From: Corallococcus macrosporus DSM 14697
Lineage (GTDB): Bacteria; Myxococcota; Myxococcia; Myxococcales; Myxococcaceae
NCBI RefSeq assembly: GCF_002305895.1
Contig: NZ_CP022203.1
Location: 6,792,001-6,856,000 of the forward strand
Length of the DNA: 64,000 bases
Direction: 5' to 3'
Shown: in pieces, positions 38,659 to 47,308 of the stretch
How positions within the stretch are numbered: the stretch's first letter is position 1
Layout of the letters: every line of letters begins with the position of its first letter
Position numbers and translations under genes: made by a program
Notes under the pieces: generated by a model
Database searches by the model: none
What the model was told of the DNA's origin: nothing
What the model saw: only the letters and a program-made list of their open reading frames with translations

Positions 38659-40194
38659 ATGCCCCGGGGCGTTTCTCGCCGCGCGGGCCGGCCATGTCAC
38701 ACGGATGATGTCCTCACGCTCCGCGCACGTATCGCCCCCGACGGGGGCACGCCCCCTCCGCCTCCGTCAGGCACGCGCCTGCCACGGCTGGGTTCCCTGA
38801 GGGATGCCGTGACGCTGACGCCCCTCCCGTGGCTCCGGAGACTCCACGAGCGGCTGGCCGCCCAGGCCGCCGGGCTCTGGGCCCCCGTGCAGCACACGCC
38901 CGTGGGACAGTTCGCGACGGACACCTTCCTGGCCGCGAAGACAGTGGCCGAGGGCTTCCGGGGCGAGAATCTCCGGCTGCGGGCCGCGGCACTGACGTAC
39001 GTCAGCATGTTCTCCCTGGTGCCCCTGCTGACGGTGGCCCTGGTGCTGCTGACCGCGTTCCACCAGGAGGAGTTCAAGGAGAAGCTGCGCTTCGTCGTCA
39101 GCGAGGTGCTCAACCCGGGCGTGCGCGGGAAGTCCTCCCAGTTCCTCGACCGGTTCCTGAACCCCACCAACACCGTCGCCATCGGCAGCGTGGGCTTCCT
39201 GGCGGTGCTGCTGTCCGCGGGCTCGTTGCTGCGACAGTTGGATGGCGCGGTCAACGAACTGTGGGGCATCCGGCGTCAGCGCCCCTGGCGCATCCGCCTC
39301 CTCATCTATTCGGGCCTCCTGCTGGTGGGCCCCTTCTTCCTCGCGGTGTCGTTCTCCGGCACGGGCAAGGTCCGCGTCTTCCTGCAGAGCCACGCCCCGT
39401 ACGCCACCGCGTTCATCCTGCTGGGCACCACGCTCATCACCGTGGCGAGCCTCACGCTGCTCTACTACTGGACCCCCTACGCCCATGTCCGCGTCCGCTC
39501 CGCGCTCGCCGGAGGGCTGGTGGCCGGCCTGGGCTGGACCATTGCCAAGCAGGCGTACGCCTCCTTCGCGGAGCGGAGCTTCCAGTACAACCCCATCTAC
39601 GGCTCGCTCGGCGCCCTGCCCTTGTTCCTGGCCTGGGTGTACGTGAGCTGGCTGCTGGTGCTCTTTGGCGCGCGGCTCTCCTATGCCGTGGAGCACGCCG
39701 CCTTCCGGCATTCCCTCTTCGCCTTTGGGAGCCACCCGCGAGCGCACGAGCTGTCCGCGGCCCGCGTCGCCCAGGAGACGACGTTGGCCTGGGTGGATGG
39801 TCTCCAGGCCCCCACGCCCCGCGAGCTGGCGACCCGACTGCGCGTCCCCGAGTCGCTCGTCCACGAAGTCGTGGACCGCATGGTGGCCGCCGAGTTGCTG
39901 GAGCGCCTGCGCAAGGGGGGCCTGCGCCCCGCGAAGGACCCGGCGACCCTCACGCTGGCGGACACCACCCTCGCTGTACACGGGGTGATGATCACCGGCG
40001 GCGCGGAGAGCTGGAACGGCCCCCGAGCGCCCGGCTTCGAACAGTTGGAGCCGCTCTTCCAGGCCGCTGACCGCGCCGGGGTCGACCTGCTACGTCGCAC
40101 CCGATGGCTGGACCTGGTGGTGCCGCTCCGCCCGGGACTGGCCGAGCCCGCTCCCGCGCCCCCTCCCAAGGTGGCCATGGGGGGAAATCCGTAG
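38659..40194 (+). CDS. YihY/BrkB family membrane protein with C-terminal winged-helix-like region
   Basis: 511 residues from ATG 38659. Six membrane helices between residues about 105 and 355 in the family pattern: LRLRAAALTYVSMFSLVPLLTV, FLNPTNTVAIGSVGFLAVLLSAGSLL, YGSLGALPLFLAWVYVSWLLVLFGARLSYAVE. The old RNase BN label for this family is wrong; its function is unclear. The C-terminal 140 residues (TPRELATRLRVPESLVHEVVDRMVAAELLERL) look like a winged-helix domain, common in longer members. The first 50 residues are Pro-rich and the start may lie later. Confidence 0.82.
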   Translation: MPRGVSRRAGRPCHTDDVLTLRARIAPDGGTPPPPPSGTRLPRLGSLRDAVTLTPLPWLRRLHERLAAQAAGLWAPVQHTPVGQFATDTFLAAKTVAEGFRGENLRLRAAALTYVSMFSLVPLLTVALVLLTAFHQEEFKEKLRFVVSEVLNPGVRGKSSQFLDRFLNPTNTVAIGSVGFLAVLLSAGSLLRQLDGAVNELWGIRRQRPWRIRLLIYSGLLLVGPFFLAVSFSGTGKVRVFLQSHAPYATAFILLGTTLITVASLTLLYYWTPYAHVRVRSALAGGLVAGLGWTIAKQAYASFAERSFQYNPIYGSLGALPLFLAWVYVSWLLVLFGARLSYAVEHAAFRHSLFAFGSHPRAHELSAARVAQETTLAWVDGLQAPTPRELATRLRVPESLVHEVVDRMVAAELLERLRKGGLRPAKDPATLTLADTTLAVHGVMITGGAESWNGPRAPGFEQLEPLFQAADRAGVDLLRRTRWLDLVVPLRPGLAEPAPAPPPKVAMGGNP

Positions 40195-40224
40195 AGGTTC
40201 TGGGCAGTTGGAAGCTCACCCTGC

Positions 40225-40252
40225 TTGCACGAAGGATGCGTTCTGTTATGTT
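40225..40252 (+). promoter_or_regulatory. Candidate promoter of the HU/IHF gene (TTGCAC - 16 bp - TATGTT)
   Basis: TTGCAC at 40225-40230 and TATGTT at 40247-40252 in a locally A/T-rich patch, 68 bases before the ATG. Reasonable sigma-70-like match in a GC-rich genome, visual only. Confidence 0.5.
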
Positions 40253-40319
40253 TTCAGGATTCGACCACGGGCCAGAGCGCCCTGTTTCCAAGGGGTCACC
40301 GGGTTTGCGGGAGCGTCCG

Positions 40320-40673
40320 ATGCTCAAGTCCGATCTGATCAACATCCTCGTCGCCAAGAGGGGCGTGACGCAGAAGCAGGCTGAGGCCACCATCGAGACG
40401 ATTTTCGAGTCGATGAAGGATGCCCTCTGCCGCGGGGAGAACATCGAGATCCGCGGGCTCGGTGCCTTTCACGTGAAGAACTACCAGGGCTACCAGGGCC
40501 GCAACCCGAAGACGGGCCAGGTCATCCCGGTGAAGCCCAAGCGCGGCCTGCTCTTCCGCACGGGCAAGGAGCTGAGGGACCGGGTCAACCGTCCGGCGCC
40601 CCAGCAGGCCCAGACGGACCTGCCCTCGCTTCCCGAAAGCAAGGGGCCAGGCAACACGGGCACCGGGCTCTGA
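40320..40673 (+). CDS. HU/IHF family DNA-binding protein
   Basis: 117 residues from ATG 40320. Helical N-terminus (MLKSDLINILVAKRGVTQKQAEATI), then the beta-arm signature GLGAFHVKNYQGYQGRNPKTGQVIPVKPKRGLLFRTGKEL with the IHF-type RNPKTG tip, and a 20-residue Pro/Gly tail. Resembles IHF beta more than HU. Bends DNA as a dimer; partner gene not in the window. Stop lies 9 bp from the convergent sctV stop. Confidence 0.9.
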   Translation: MLKSDLINILVAKRGVTQKQAEATIETIFESMKDALCRGENIEIRGLGAFHVKNYQGYQGRNPKTGQVIPVKPKRGLLFRTGKELRDRVNRPAPQQAQTDLPSLPESKGPGNTGTGL

Positions 40674-40682
40674 GCCCCCGCG

Positions 40683-42749
40683 TCAGCGCCCCACCGCCAC
40701 CGGTGACAGCCGGCCGATGGGGCGAATCTGCAGGGCCCCATCCAGCTCGCCATAGGTGAGCACCGCCACGTCCGGGAACGCGCCCTCGCACAGCCTGCGC
40801 AGGGGCCTCCGGACGTCTGGAGCCGTCAGCAGCACGGCCCGTCCTTCGGTGGCCACCTGCCGCACGCCTTCGAGGATTTCGGCCACCCGCTCCGGGTCGG
40901 GCGCCAAGCCCCGCGGTCCCATGCCGCGCAGCACCTCCTCCACCTCCGGGTCCACGAGGTACGCGTACAGCGGCCCGGTGGGGGCGAACTTGTGGCTGAG
41001 GTACCGGCGCAGCGCCTGCCGGCAGCGCTCCGCGAGCGCGACGGCATCGCCCTCCGTCGTCGGCGACACCAGCGCCTCCAGGATGGCGCGCAAATCCCGG
41101 ATGCTGACGCCCTCCTGCAGCAGCTTGCGCAGCACGTCCGTGAGCAGCGGCAGCGGCACCTTCTGCAGCGCCTCCTTCACCAGCACCGGCGCCTGCGCCT
41201 CCAACCCCTCCAGCAGCCCCTGGACGTCCTGCAGCCCCAGCAAATCCGCGGCTCGGCCCCGCAGGATGGCGCGCACGTGGTCCGCGAGCAGCTCCCCCGG
41301 ACGCCGCAGCGGCACCTGCGCCGTCTCCAGCAAGGCCCGCCCGGACTCGGGGATGCGGCTGATGACCTTCCCGCTCGCGGGCTCCGTCGCGGCCTCCGCG
41401 CTCACCTGGAGGAACGCGAGTTCGTCCGGGGGGGCCAGCGCATAGAGCGCGCCGGGAATCACCTGCCCTCCCCCCGCGGGGACCTCGTCCACCAGGACGC
41501 GATACTCGCCGGAGGACAGGTAGGCGGCGTGCGTGCGCACCCGGAGGCCAGGCACCCGCACCCCCAACTCGAAGAACAACTCGTCCCGCACGCCATTCAA
41601 CGTCTTGTGGACGAAAGCAGCCCCCTCCGCTTCCGCCAGCACCGTCAAATCCGGCGCCAGGTCCAGCGTGAGCGGAGCGACCCCCACCGGTGACGAGGCG
41701 CTCTCCGGCGGGGCGCCAGCCGCGCCAGGCGCCGCGCCTTCCACGGGCGCAGTCCCCGCCTCCTCGACCTTCGTGACGGCATGCCGGCTCAACACCTGGC
41801 CAAGCCCGCCCAGGCCTCCCGCCAGCAGCAGGAATGTCAGGTGCGGCATCCCCGGCATGAGGGCCAGCGCGACGCACAGGCCCGCCACCACCCAGAGCGT
41901 CCGCGCCTCTCCGAAGAACTGGGTACCAATCTCCGTCCCCAGCGAGTCCTCCTCCTTCTCCGAGGCGACCCGGGTGACGACGAGGCCCGCGGCCACCGCG
42001 ATGCACAGCGACGGCACCTGGGACACCAGGCCATCACCAATGGCGATGAGCGCGAACGTCGACGCGGCCTCGCCCAGGGGCATGCCGCCCTGGAGCACAC
42101 CGATGAGGGTGCCTCCCAGCAGGTTCACCGCGACGATGACGAGGCCCGCAATCACGTCCCCCTTCACGAACTTCATCGCGCCGTCCATGGCGCCGAACAT
42201 CTGCGACTCGCGCTCCAAATCCCTCCGCCGGCGCCGGGCCTGGGTCTGGTCGATGGCACCCGCGCGCAGGTCCGCGTCGATGGACATCTGCTTGCCGGGC
42301 ATCGCGTCCAAGGTGAAGCGCGCGGACACCTCCGCCACGCGCTCCGCCCCCTTGGTGACGACCAGCAACTGCACCAGGGTGAGGATGGCGAAGACCACCG
42401 CGCCCACCACGTAGTCCCCCCGGACGACGAACTCACCGAAGGCCTGGATGACGTCCCCCGCGTGGCCATCCGCGAGCGCCAGCCGCGTGGAGGACACGTT
42501 GAGCGACAGCCGGAACAGCGTGGTGAACAGCAACAGCGTGGGGAACGACGTCACCTTCAAGGCGTCCCGGGCACGCAACGCGGCCACCAGCAGGGCCACC
42601 GACGCCGCCAGATTGACGGCGAGCCCCGCGTCCAGGAGCCACGCGGGCAAGGGGATGATGAGCGCGCCCAGGACGGCGGCCATGGCGACCGCGAGCACCA
42701 CGTCCGAGGAGCTCCGGGCCTTCAGCAATACCTTCATGAGGGGGGGCAT
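40683..42749 (-). CDS. sctV: Type III secretion export gate protein SctV (FlhA/YscV family)
   Basis: 688 residues. N-terminal half has about eight membrane helices (LGALIIPLPAWLLDAGLAVN; FPTLLLFTTLFRLSLNVSSTRLAL) and the FHIPEP-family signature RFTLDAMPGKQMSIDADLRAGAID near residue 145-170. An Ala/Pro linker at about 330-360 leads to the cytosolic domain that forms the nonameric ring and docks substrates (PGLRVRTHAAYLSSGEYRVLVDEVPA). Last gene of the operon; its start overlaps sctU by 16 bp. Complete length suggests function. Confidence 0.93.
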   Translation of the reverse strand: MPPLMKVLLKARSSSDVVLAVAMAAVLGALIIPLPAWLLDAGLAVNLAASVALLVAALRARDALKVTSFPTLLLFTTLFRLSLNVSSTRLALADGHAGDVIQAFGEFVVRGDYVVGAVVFAILTLVQLLVVTKGAERVAEVSARFTLDAMPGKQMSIDADLRAGAIDQTQARRRRRDLERESQMFGAMDGAMKFVKGDVIAGLVIVAVNLLGGTLIGVLQGGMPLGEAASTFALIAIGDGLVSQVPSLCIAVAAGLVVTRVASEKEEDSLGTEIGTQFFGEARTLWVVAGLCVALALMPGMPHLTFLLLAGGLGGLGQVLSRHAVTKVEEAGTAPVEGAAPGAAGAPPESASSPVGVAPLTLDLAPDLTVLAEAEGAAFVHKTLNGVRDELFFELGVRVPGLRVRTHAAYLSSGEYRVLVDEVPAGGGQVIPGALYALAPPDELAFLQVSAEAATEPASGKVISRIPESGRALLETAQVPLRRPGELLADHVRAILRGRAADLLGLQDVQGLLEGLEAQAPVLVKEALQKVPLPLLTDVLRKLLQEGVSIRDLRAILEALVSPTTEGDAVALAERCRQALRRYLSHKFAPTGPLYAYLVDPEVEEVLRGMGPRGLAPDPERVAEILEGVRQVATEGRAVLLTAPDVRRPLRRLCEGAFPDVAVLTYGELDGALQIRPIGRLSPVAVGR

Positions 42750-43795
42750 GACGTCTGTCTCCGTGGATGGCCGTCCAGCTCCCGCGCGTCCATCGCCGTG
42801 CGCAGGACGACCGCGGCCGCCTGGTACAGCTCCTCCGGGATGGGCTCGCCCACGTCGTAGTGGATGAGGCTGCGCGCCAGCGGGATGTCCCGCACCACCG
42901 GAATGTCCAGCCGGCGTGCCTGCTCCCGCATGGCGAGCGCGTCTGTCTCCCGGGCCTTGGCCACGAGGTAGGGCGCGTCACATTCGTCCGCGTCGTAGCG
43001 GAGCGCGACCGCGATGTGCGTGGGATTGACGACCACGGCTGTCGCCTTTTGCACCCCGCGTGCCGCGCCCCCCTGCGCCAACTGACGGTGCAGCGCCTTG
43101 CGCTGTCCCTTGTGCTGGGGGTCGCCCTCGCTCTCCTTGTACTCCCGCTTCAGCTCCTCGCGGGTCATCATCAAGTCCTTGAGGTGGCGCCGCCAGGCCA
43201 GCGCGTAGTCCCCCAACCCCAGCACCACAATCAGCCAGACCAGTCGGGTCGCCAGCCCGGAGACATGCGCGACCACCCGGCTGAAGGCCTCCGCGCCTCC
43301 CAGCCATGCGGTTCGCATCGCATCCGGCGCGGCCTCGCGCGCATCGCGCAGGACGAGCGCGCCCACCACGCCGACAATCAACATCAGCTTCGCCAGCTCA
43401 AACCACGGGCTCCAACTGAAGAGCCGCTGCAAGCCCGCCTTGATGCTGATGCGCTCCAGCCTCGGCGTCACATGCTGGAGCTCGGCCTCGAGCCCCACGG
43501 TGACCACCGAGGCGAGCAACGCCGCGGCGAACGCGCCCCCGAGGACCGGCCCGCAGAGTCGCGCGCCAATCCACACGCCCTCCTGCCATGCGCCCGCGTC
43601 CTGCTGTCCAAGGAAGAGCCGCTCCGTCCACGCATGGAGCCGCGCCATGCCCGTCGGCGCGGTCGAGGTGAGGCCAATCAGGCCCCCCGCCATCACCGCG
43701 CCGCCGTTCAGCACCCGGCTGCGGGGAATCTGCCCCTTGCGCCGCGCCTCCCGAAGGCGCTTCGCGCTGGGCTTCTCCGTCTTCTCGCCGCTCAC
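42734..43795 (-). CDS. sctU: Type III secretion switch protein SctU (FlhB/YscU family)
   Basis: 353 residues: N-terminal GEKTEKPSAKRLREARRKGQIPRS, four membrane helices (residues about 30-210), then the cytoplasmic domain with the self-cleavage motif NPTH (in AVVVNPTHIAVALRY near residue 263-266) followed by the family motif PVVRDIPLARSLIHYDVGEPIP. An intact NPTH implies normal substrate-switch autocleavage. Overlaps sctT stop by 4 bp and sctV start by 16 bp. Confidence 0.94.
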   Translation of the reverse strand: MSGEKTEKPSAKRLREARRKGQIPRSRVLNGGAVMAGGLIGLTSTAPTGMARLHAWTERLFLGQQDAGAWQEGVWIGARLCGPVLGGAFAAALLASVVTVGLEAELQHVTPRLERISIKAGLQRLFSWSPWFELAKLMLIVGVVGALVLRDAREAAPDAMRTAWLGGAEAFSRVVAHVSGLATRLVWLIVVLGLGDYALAWRRHLKDLMMTREELKREYKESEGDPQHKGQRKALHRQLAQGGAARGVQKATAVVVNPTHIAVALRYDADECDAPYLVAKARETDALAMREQARRLDIPVVRDIPLARSLIHYDVGEPIPEELYQAAAVVLRTAMDARELDGHPRRQTSCPPS

Positions 43796-44586
43796 CGCGC
43801 CACCTCCCCCAGCAGCGACAGCGCGCCCTCCACGGACAAGACACCCGCCAGCAGCCGCTCACACAGCACGCCCGTTCCGAGCCACAACACGGCGCCACCG
43901 CCCAGAATCTTCAGCGGCGCCCCCACCTCTTGCAGATTCACCTGGGGCGCCGCGCGCGAGGCCAGTCCCAGGAAGCAGTCCACGAGCAGCACCGCCGCCG
44001 CGATGGGCGCCCCCACCGCCAGCCCCGTCGCCATGGCGGCGCCCGCCAGCAGTGCGAGGTGCAACGTGGCCGCCTCGGTCGGGACGAAGGCTCCCAGCTT
44101 CACCACGCCAAAGCCACGCAACACGCTGGAGATGACGAGCGGCCACAGGCCACCGGAGACCACCAACGCAATCATCAGATGGTAGAGCCCCTCCCCCGCG
44201 GCGGCCTCGCGGCTCCCCGCATGGGGCAGGCTCGCCTCGGCGGAGGTGCCTCGAAGCAGGTCGATGAAGCGGCCGCCCATTCGCGCGGCATCGAACGGGA
44301 GCGCCGCGACGAGCCCCACGGACGTGCCGTACAGCAGCTCGCGGACCACCAACCCGCCCAGGGCCACCGTGGACGTGACGGGCGCGTCCAGGGCCACCCC
44401 CGCCTCGACGCGGAGGAACAGCGACAGGGAGAGCACCAGCGCCAGGCGCACCATCGTCGGCGTGGCCTGCCCTCCCAACAGAGGGCACAGGAGCGTGATG
44501 GGCAGCAGCCGGGCGGCACACAAGGCCACCACGACGATGTCGGGCCCCAGTGAATCCAGCCAGGCGCGAAGCGGCTCCAGGTTCAT
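43792..44586 (-). CDS. sctT: Type III secretion export apparatus protein SctT (FliR/YscT family)
   Basis: 264 residues from ATG 44586, which overlaps the sctS stop as ATGA. Hydrophobic throughout: ARLLPITLLCPLLGGQATPTMVRLALVLSLSLFL, LGGLVVRELLYGTSVGLVAALPFDAARMGGRFIDLLRG (family signature with E, G and RG positions), then three more helices. Core export gate subunit. One copy per complex in known systems. Confidence 0.92.
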   Translation of the reverse strand: MNLEPLRAWLDSLGPDIVVVALCAARLLPITLLCPLLGGQATPTMVRLALVLSLSLFLRVEAGVALDAPVTSTVALGGLVVRELLYGTSVGLVAALPFDAARMGGRFIDLLRGTSAEASLPHAGSREAAAGEGLYHLMIALVVSGGLWPLVISSVLRGFGVVKLGAFVPTEAATLHLALLAGAAMATGLAVGAPIAAAVLLVDCFLGLASRAAPQVNLQEVGAPLKILGGGAVLWLGTGVLCERLLAGVLSVEGALSLLGEVAR

Positions 44587-44852
44587 GCCGCGACCTCGGA
44601 GATGAGCAGCAGGAGCTGGTGCGTGAAGCGCGTGAGCTGCCCGGCAATCCAGGGGCCCGCCAGGACCAACGCCAGGACGGCGGCGCACAGCTTGGGCACC
44701 ACCGAAAGCGTGGACTCCTGAAGCTGCGTGGTGGCCTGGAACAGGCTCGACAAGAACCCCACCACCAGGCTCGCGCCAATCGGCGGCAGCGACGCCATCA
44801 CCATCAGCAGCAAGGCCTCGCGCCCCAGGGTGAGAAAGACATCCTGGGTCAT
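44583..44852 (-). CDS. sctS: Type III secretion export apparatus protein SctS (FliQ/YscS family)
   Basis: 89 residues from ATG 44852 (the open frame runs 17 codons further upstream, inside sctR). Two membrane helices with the family pattern LGREALLLMVMASLPPIGASLVVGFLSSLFQATTQLQE and TLSVVPKLCAAVLALVLAGPWI. Forms the helical export gate with SctR and SctT. Length matches FliQ (about 89). Confidence 0.93.
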   Translation of the reverse strand: MTQDVFLTLGREALLLMVMASLPPIGASLVVGFLSSLFQATTQLQESTLSVVPKLCAAVLALVLAGPWIAGQLTRFTHQLLLLISEVAA

Positions 44853-44856
44853 GGCG

Positions 44857-45588
44857 TCACCGGTAACCGAGGATGAGGCCCCGCGCGAGCAGCGACCAGC
44901 CATCCACGGCGACGAAGAGGAGAATCTTGAAGGGCAGGCTCACCTGGCTGGGTGACAGCGTCTGCATGCCCAGCGCGAGCAACACGTTGGCAATCACCAT
45001 GTCCAGCACGAGGAACGGGAGGAAGACGAGGAAGCCAATCTGGAAGGCCTCCTTCAGCTCGGTGATGACGAAGGCCGGGATGACGACGAAGAGGTCCGTC
45101 TCCCGCACCGACTCCAGCTCCTCCACCGGCCGCAGCTCACGCGCCAGGTCCACGAAGCGCGCGCGCTCCTCGGGGCTCCCGTGTTTGACAAGGAAGGCCC
45201 GCAGCGGCTCCGACACGCGGGACGCGGCGGAGAGCATCTCCGCGCCGGAGCCCGACGCCACCTGCGTGTAGGCCACCTGCCCCGCTTCGTACATGCGCTC
45301 CATCACCGGCGCCATGATGTGGCCGGTGAGCACCGCCGCCAGCCCCGTCAACACGATGGTGGGCGGCGCCTGCTGCGTGCCCATGGCCGAGCGGGCCAGC
45401 GACAGCACGACGGCGATTTTCGAGAAGCTCGTCAGCATCAACACCGCGAACGGCAGCAGCGACATCACCGCGAGCATGCCCATCATCGACAACGGGCTGC
45501 CTGCGTACGACATCCGAGCCAGCGAGCTCTCCGCCGCGGCGGCCACGGCCGGAACCAACACGAGCACGCCCACGAAGCCGCGGCTCAT
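44857..45588 (-). CDS. sctR: Type III secretion export apparatus protein SctR (FliP/YscR family)
   Basis: 243 residues with an N-terminal signal-like helix (VGVLVLVPAVAAAAE), as in FliP, then the family signatures SFSKIAVVLSLARSAMGTQQAPPTIVLTGLA and, near the C-terminus, ELKEAFQIGFLVFLPFLVLDMVIANVLLALGM. Pentamer-forming core of the export gate. It overlaps the FliO-like stop by 4 bp. A cleavable N-terminus is a flagellar FliP trait and is usually missing in injectisome SctR. Confidence 0.94.
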   Translation of the reverse strand: MSRGFVGVLVLVPAVAAAAESSLARMSYAGSPLSMMGMLAVMSLLPFAVLMLTSFSKIAVVLSLARSAMGTQQAPPTIVLTGLAAVLTGHIMAPVMERMYEAGQVAYTQVASGSGAEMLSAASRVSEPLRAFLVKHGSPEERARFVDLARELRPVEELESVRETDLFVVIPAFVITELKEAFQIGFLVFLPFLVLDMVIANVLLALGMQTLSPSQVSLPFKILLFVAVDGWSLLARGLILGYR

Positions 45589-46019
45589 GACCGCACCCGC
45601 CTGCCTCGGAGGACGCGTGGCCTGGGCATGGGCCGGCGCGCCTGCGCCAGGACATGGCCGAACTCCGGAGCCGGCGCGGGCGTCTCGCGAATCTCCGCGA
45701 ACGCGTCACCAAAGGCCACCAGGTAGCTGTGCCCGTCCACCTCCACGAGCGCCACGCCGCACCGCTGGGACAGCCCCGCCCGCGACACGACGTTCAGCCG
45801 GGGCGCATCGGGTGCGCCCGTGACGGCGCCGCCGCGCCGGTGCAGCCACCAGCCCAGCACGGCCAGCGCCACGCCTCCCAGCAGCCACCGCGCGGCCACG
45901 GTGGAGGACACTCCCGCCACAGGCCCCAGGACGGTCAACGCGAGCACCAACGCCCCCGCCAGCAACAAGCGTGAGCGCGGCGAAGGAACGAAGCGCTGTG
46001 CATTCATGAGCGGACTCAC
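45585..46019 (-). CDS. FliO-like small membrane protein in the T3SS operon
   Basis: 144 residues from GTG 46019 (GTGA overlap with sctQ stop); ATG 46007 is an alternative. One or two membrane helices (RLLLAGALVLALTVLGPVAG; WLLGGVALAVLGWWL), then a short beta-rich cytoplasmic domain (LNVVSRAGLSQRCGVALVEVDGHSYLVAF) and an Arg/Pro tail. This is the FliO pattern: helix followed by a strand-rich motif with a conserved VEVxGxxYL-like core. It sits between FliN-like sctQ and FliP-like sctR, exactly where fliO is in flagellar operons. FliO is not part of classical injectisomes. Call by topology, motif impression and position. Confidence 0.6.
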   Translation of the reverse strand: MSPLMNAQRFVPSPRSRLLLAGALVLALTVLGPVAGVSSTVAARWLLGGVALAVLGWWLHRRGGAVTGAPDAPRLNVVSRAGLSQRCGVALVEVDGHSYLVAFGDAFAEIRETPAPAPEFGHVLAQARRPMPRPRVLRGRRVRS

Positions 46020-47161
46020 GGCAGCAGCGCCAGGACGCGGGCACCGACCTCGCCCTCGATTTCCACCAGCTCGGCGCGGGCCACCGCGCGGTCTCCCACG
46101 CGCAACACCACCGGCTCACTGGCGTTGATGTGCAGGGGCAACAGCGCGCCCGGCTTGAGCGCCGCGAGCTCCGACAAGGGAATCATCACCCGCGTCAGCT
46201 CAATCTCCACGTCCACGGGCAGCGGAGGCATCCCGTCCTCCGGCTTGTTCACGGCCACCATGTCCGACTCCTGGGGAATCGCGCGCCGCTGCGCGCGGGT
46301 CAGAGAAAAGCCCTCGGCGAGGAAGTCCCCCGAGAGCGCGAATCCACGCGTCACCAGCCGCCCGGGCCCGAGGAGCTGGCCGGCCTGCTTGCGCACGCCC
46401 TCGAAGACGACGACGTCCCCCACCACCAGCGCGTCCACCGCGTTCACGGGAAGCGGCGTCTGCCCCACGAGGCAGCGGGTCTCCAGCGATGCGGCCAGCA
46501 CCTCCGCCGCGATGTCCGGCGCCCGCTCCACGGGGAGCGGCTGGAAAATCGTCTGGACGGCCTGCGCCGGCAGCAGCAGCCTGGCGCCCGCCCGCGCCTC
46601 GCCCACGGAGAGCAGCAGCTCGATACCCAGCAACGGCTGGCGAGGCTCCAGGCGTGACACCACGTCCGCCTTGCACATCGTCACGCCCGCGAGCCGGGGC
46701 CCCAGCCACGAAGAGGCCCCGCCCGAGTCCCGCGCCGCGGACAGCGCGACGAGCAGGACATACGCCAACGTCGCTTCTTCCAGCCGCGCCAGCTCCGTGA
46801 CGACGCCGGGGCGCTGCCCCGCCCCCGCGATGCGCTCCAGCCCCATGAAGGCGAGCGCGGGCTCCAGCTCCAGCACCGCCGTGCCACCCACCGCGGACAA
46901 CTCCAGCAGCGCGAAGACGGCGGGCTCGCACAACCCCTCCCCAGGCGAAACGACGGCGTCCAGGAGGCGGGCCTCCGCCCGCACCGGGCAGCCCAGCTCC
47001 CGCGTCAGCGCCTCCGCCACCGCCAGCAACGCCTGCCGCCCGAGCCCCGCGGCCTGGGGACGCTCCGCGAGCACGAGGTGCGCGCGGGCCAACCGGCGCG
47101 TCCCCAACCGGCGCAGGGGACGGACCTTCCGGTGGGGCACATGTTCGATACGGGTGTTCAT
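46016..47161 (-). CDS. sctQ: Type III secretion C-ring protein SctQ (FliM/FliN-like)
   Basis: 381 residues from ATG 47161. The C-terminal 75 residues are a SpoA/FliN domain (PLPVDVEIELTRVMIPLSELAALKPGALLPLHI...VVLRVGDRAVARAELVEIEGEVGARVL). A second SpoA-like segment is visible at about 235-300. The N-terminal part resembles the FliM/SctQ middle domain only weakly. Cytoplasmic sorting platform or C-ring. 147 bp downstream of the 47309 gene and overlapping the FliO-like start. Confidence 0.88.
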   Translation of the reverse strand: MNTRIEHVPHRKVRPLRRLGTRRLARAHLVLAERPQAAGLGRQALLAVAEALTRELGCPVRAEARLLDAVVSPGEGLCEPAVFALLELSAVGGTAVLELEPALAFMGLERIAGAGQRPGVVTELARLEEATLAYVLLVALSAARDSGGASSWLGPRLAGVTMCKADVVSRLEPRQPLLGIELLLSVGEARAGARLLLPAQAVQTIFQPLPVERAPDIAAEVLAASLETRCLVGQTPLPVNAVDALVVGDVVVFEGVRKQAGQLLGPGRLVTRGFALSGDFLAEGFSLTRAQRRAIPQESDMVAVNKPEDGMPPLPVDVEIELTRVMIPLSELAALKPGALLPLHINASEPVVLRVGDRAVARAELVEIEGEVGARVLALLP

Positions 47162-47308
47162 CCATTGCTCCGGTGCTGCATCGGGACGCACCCCACCCGT
47201 GCAGGGCCCCCGCCAGGGGCCAGGCTCGTGGAGTCGCGGGGTTGGGTGGGCGCGGCATCCGCTCGCGGGACGCCGGGTACGAGGGCCGGGACGGCGCCCC
47301 TCACGGGC

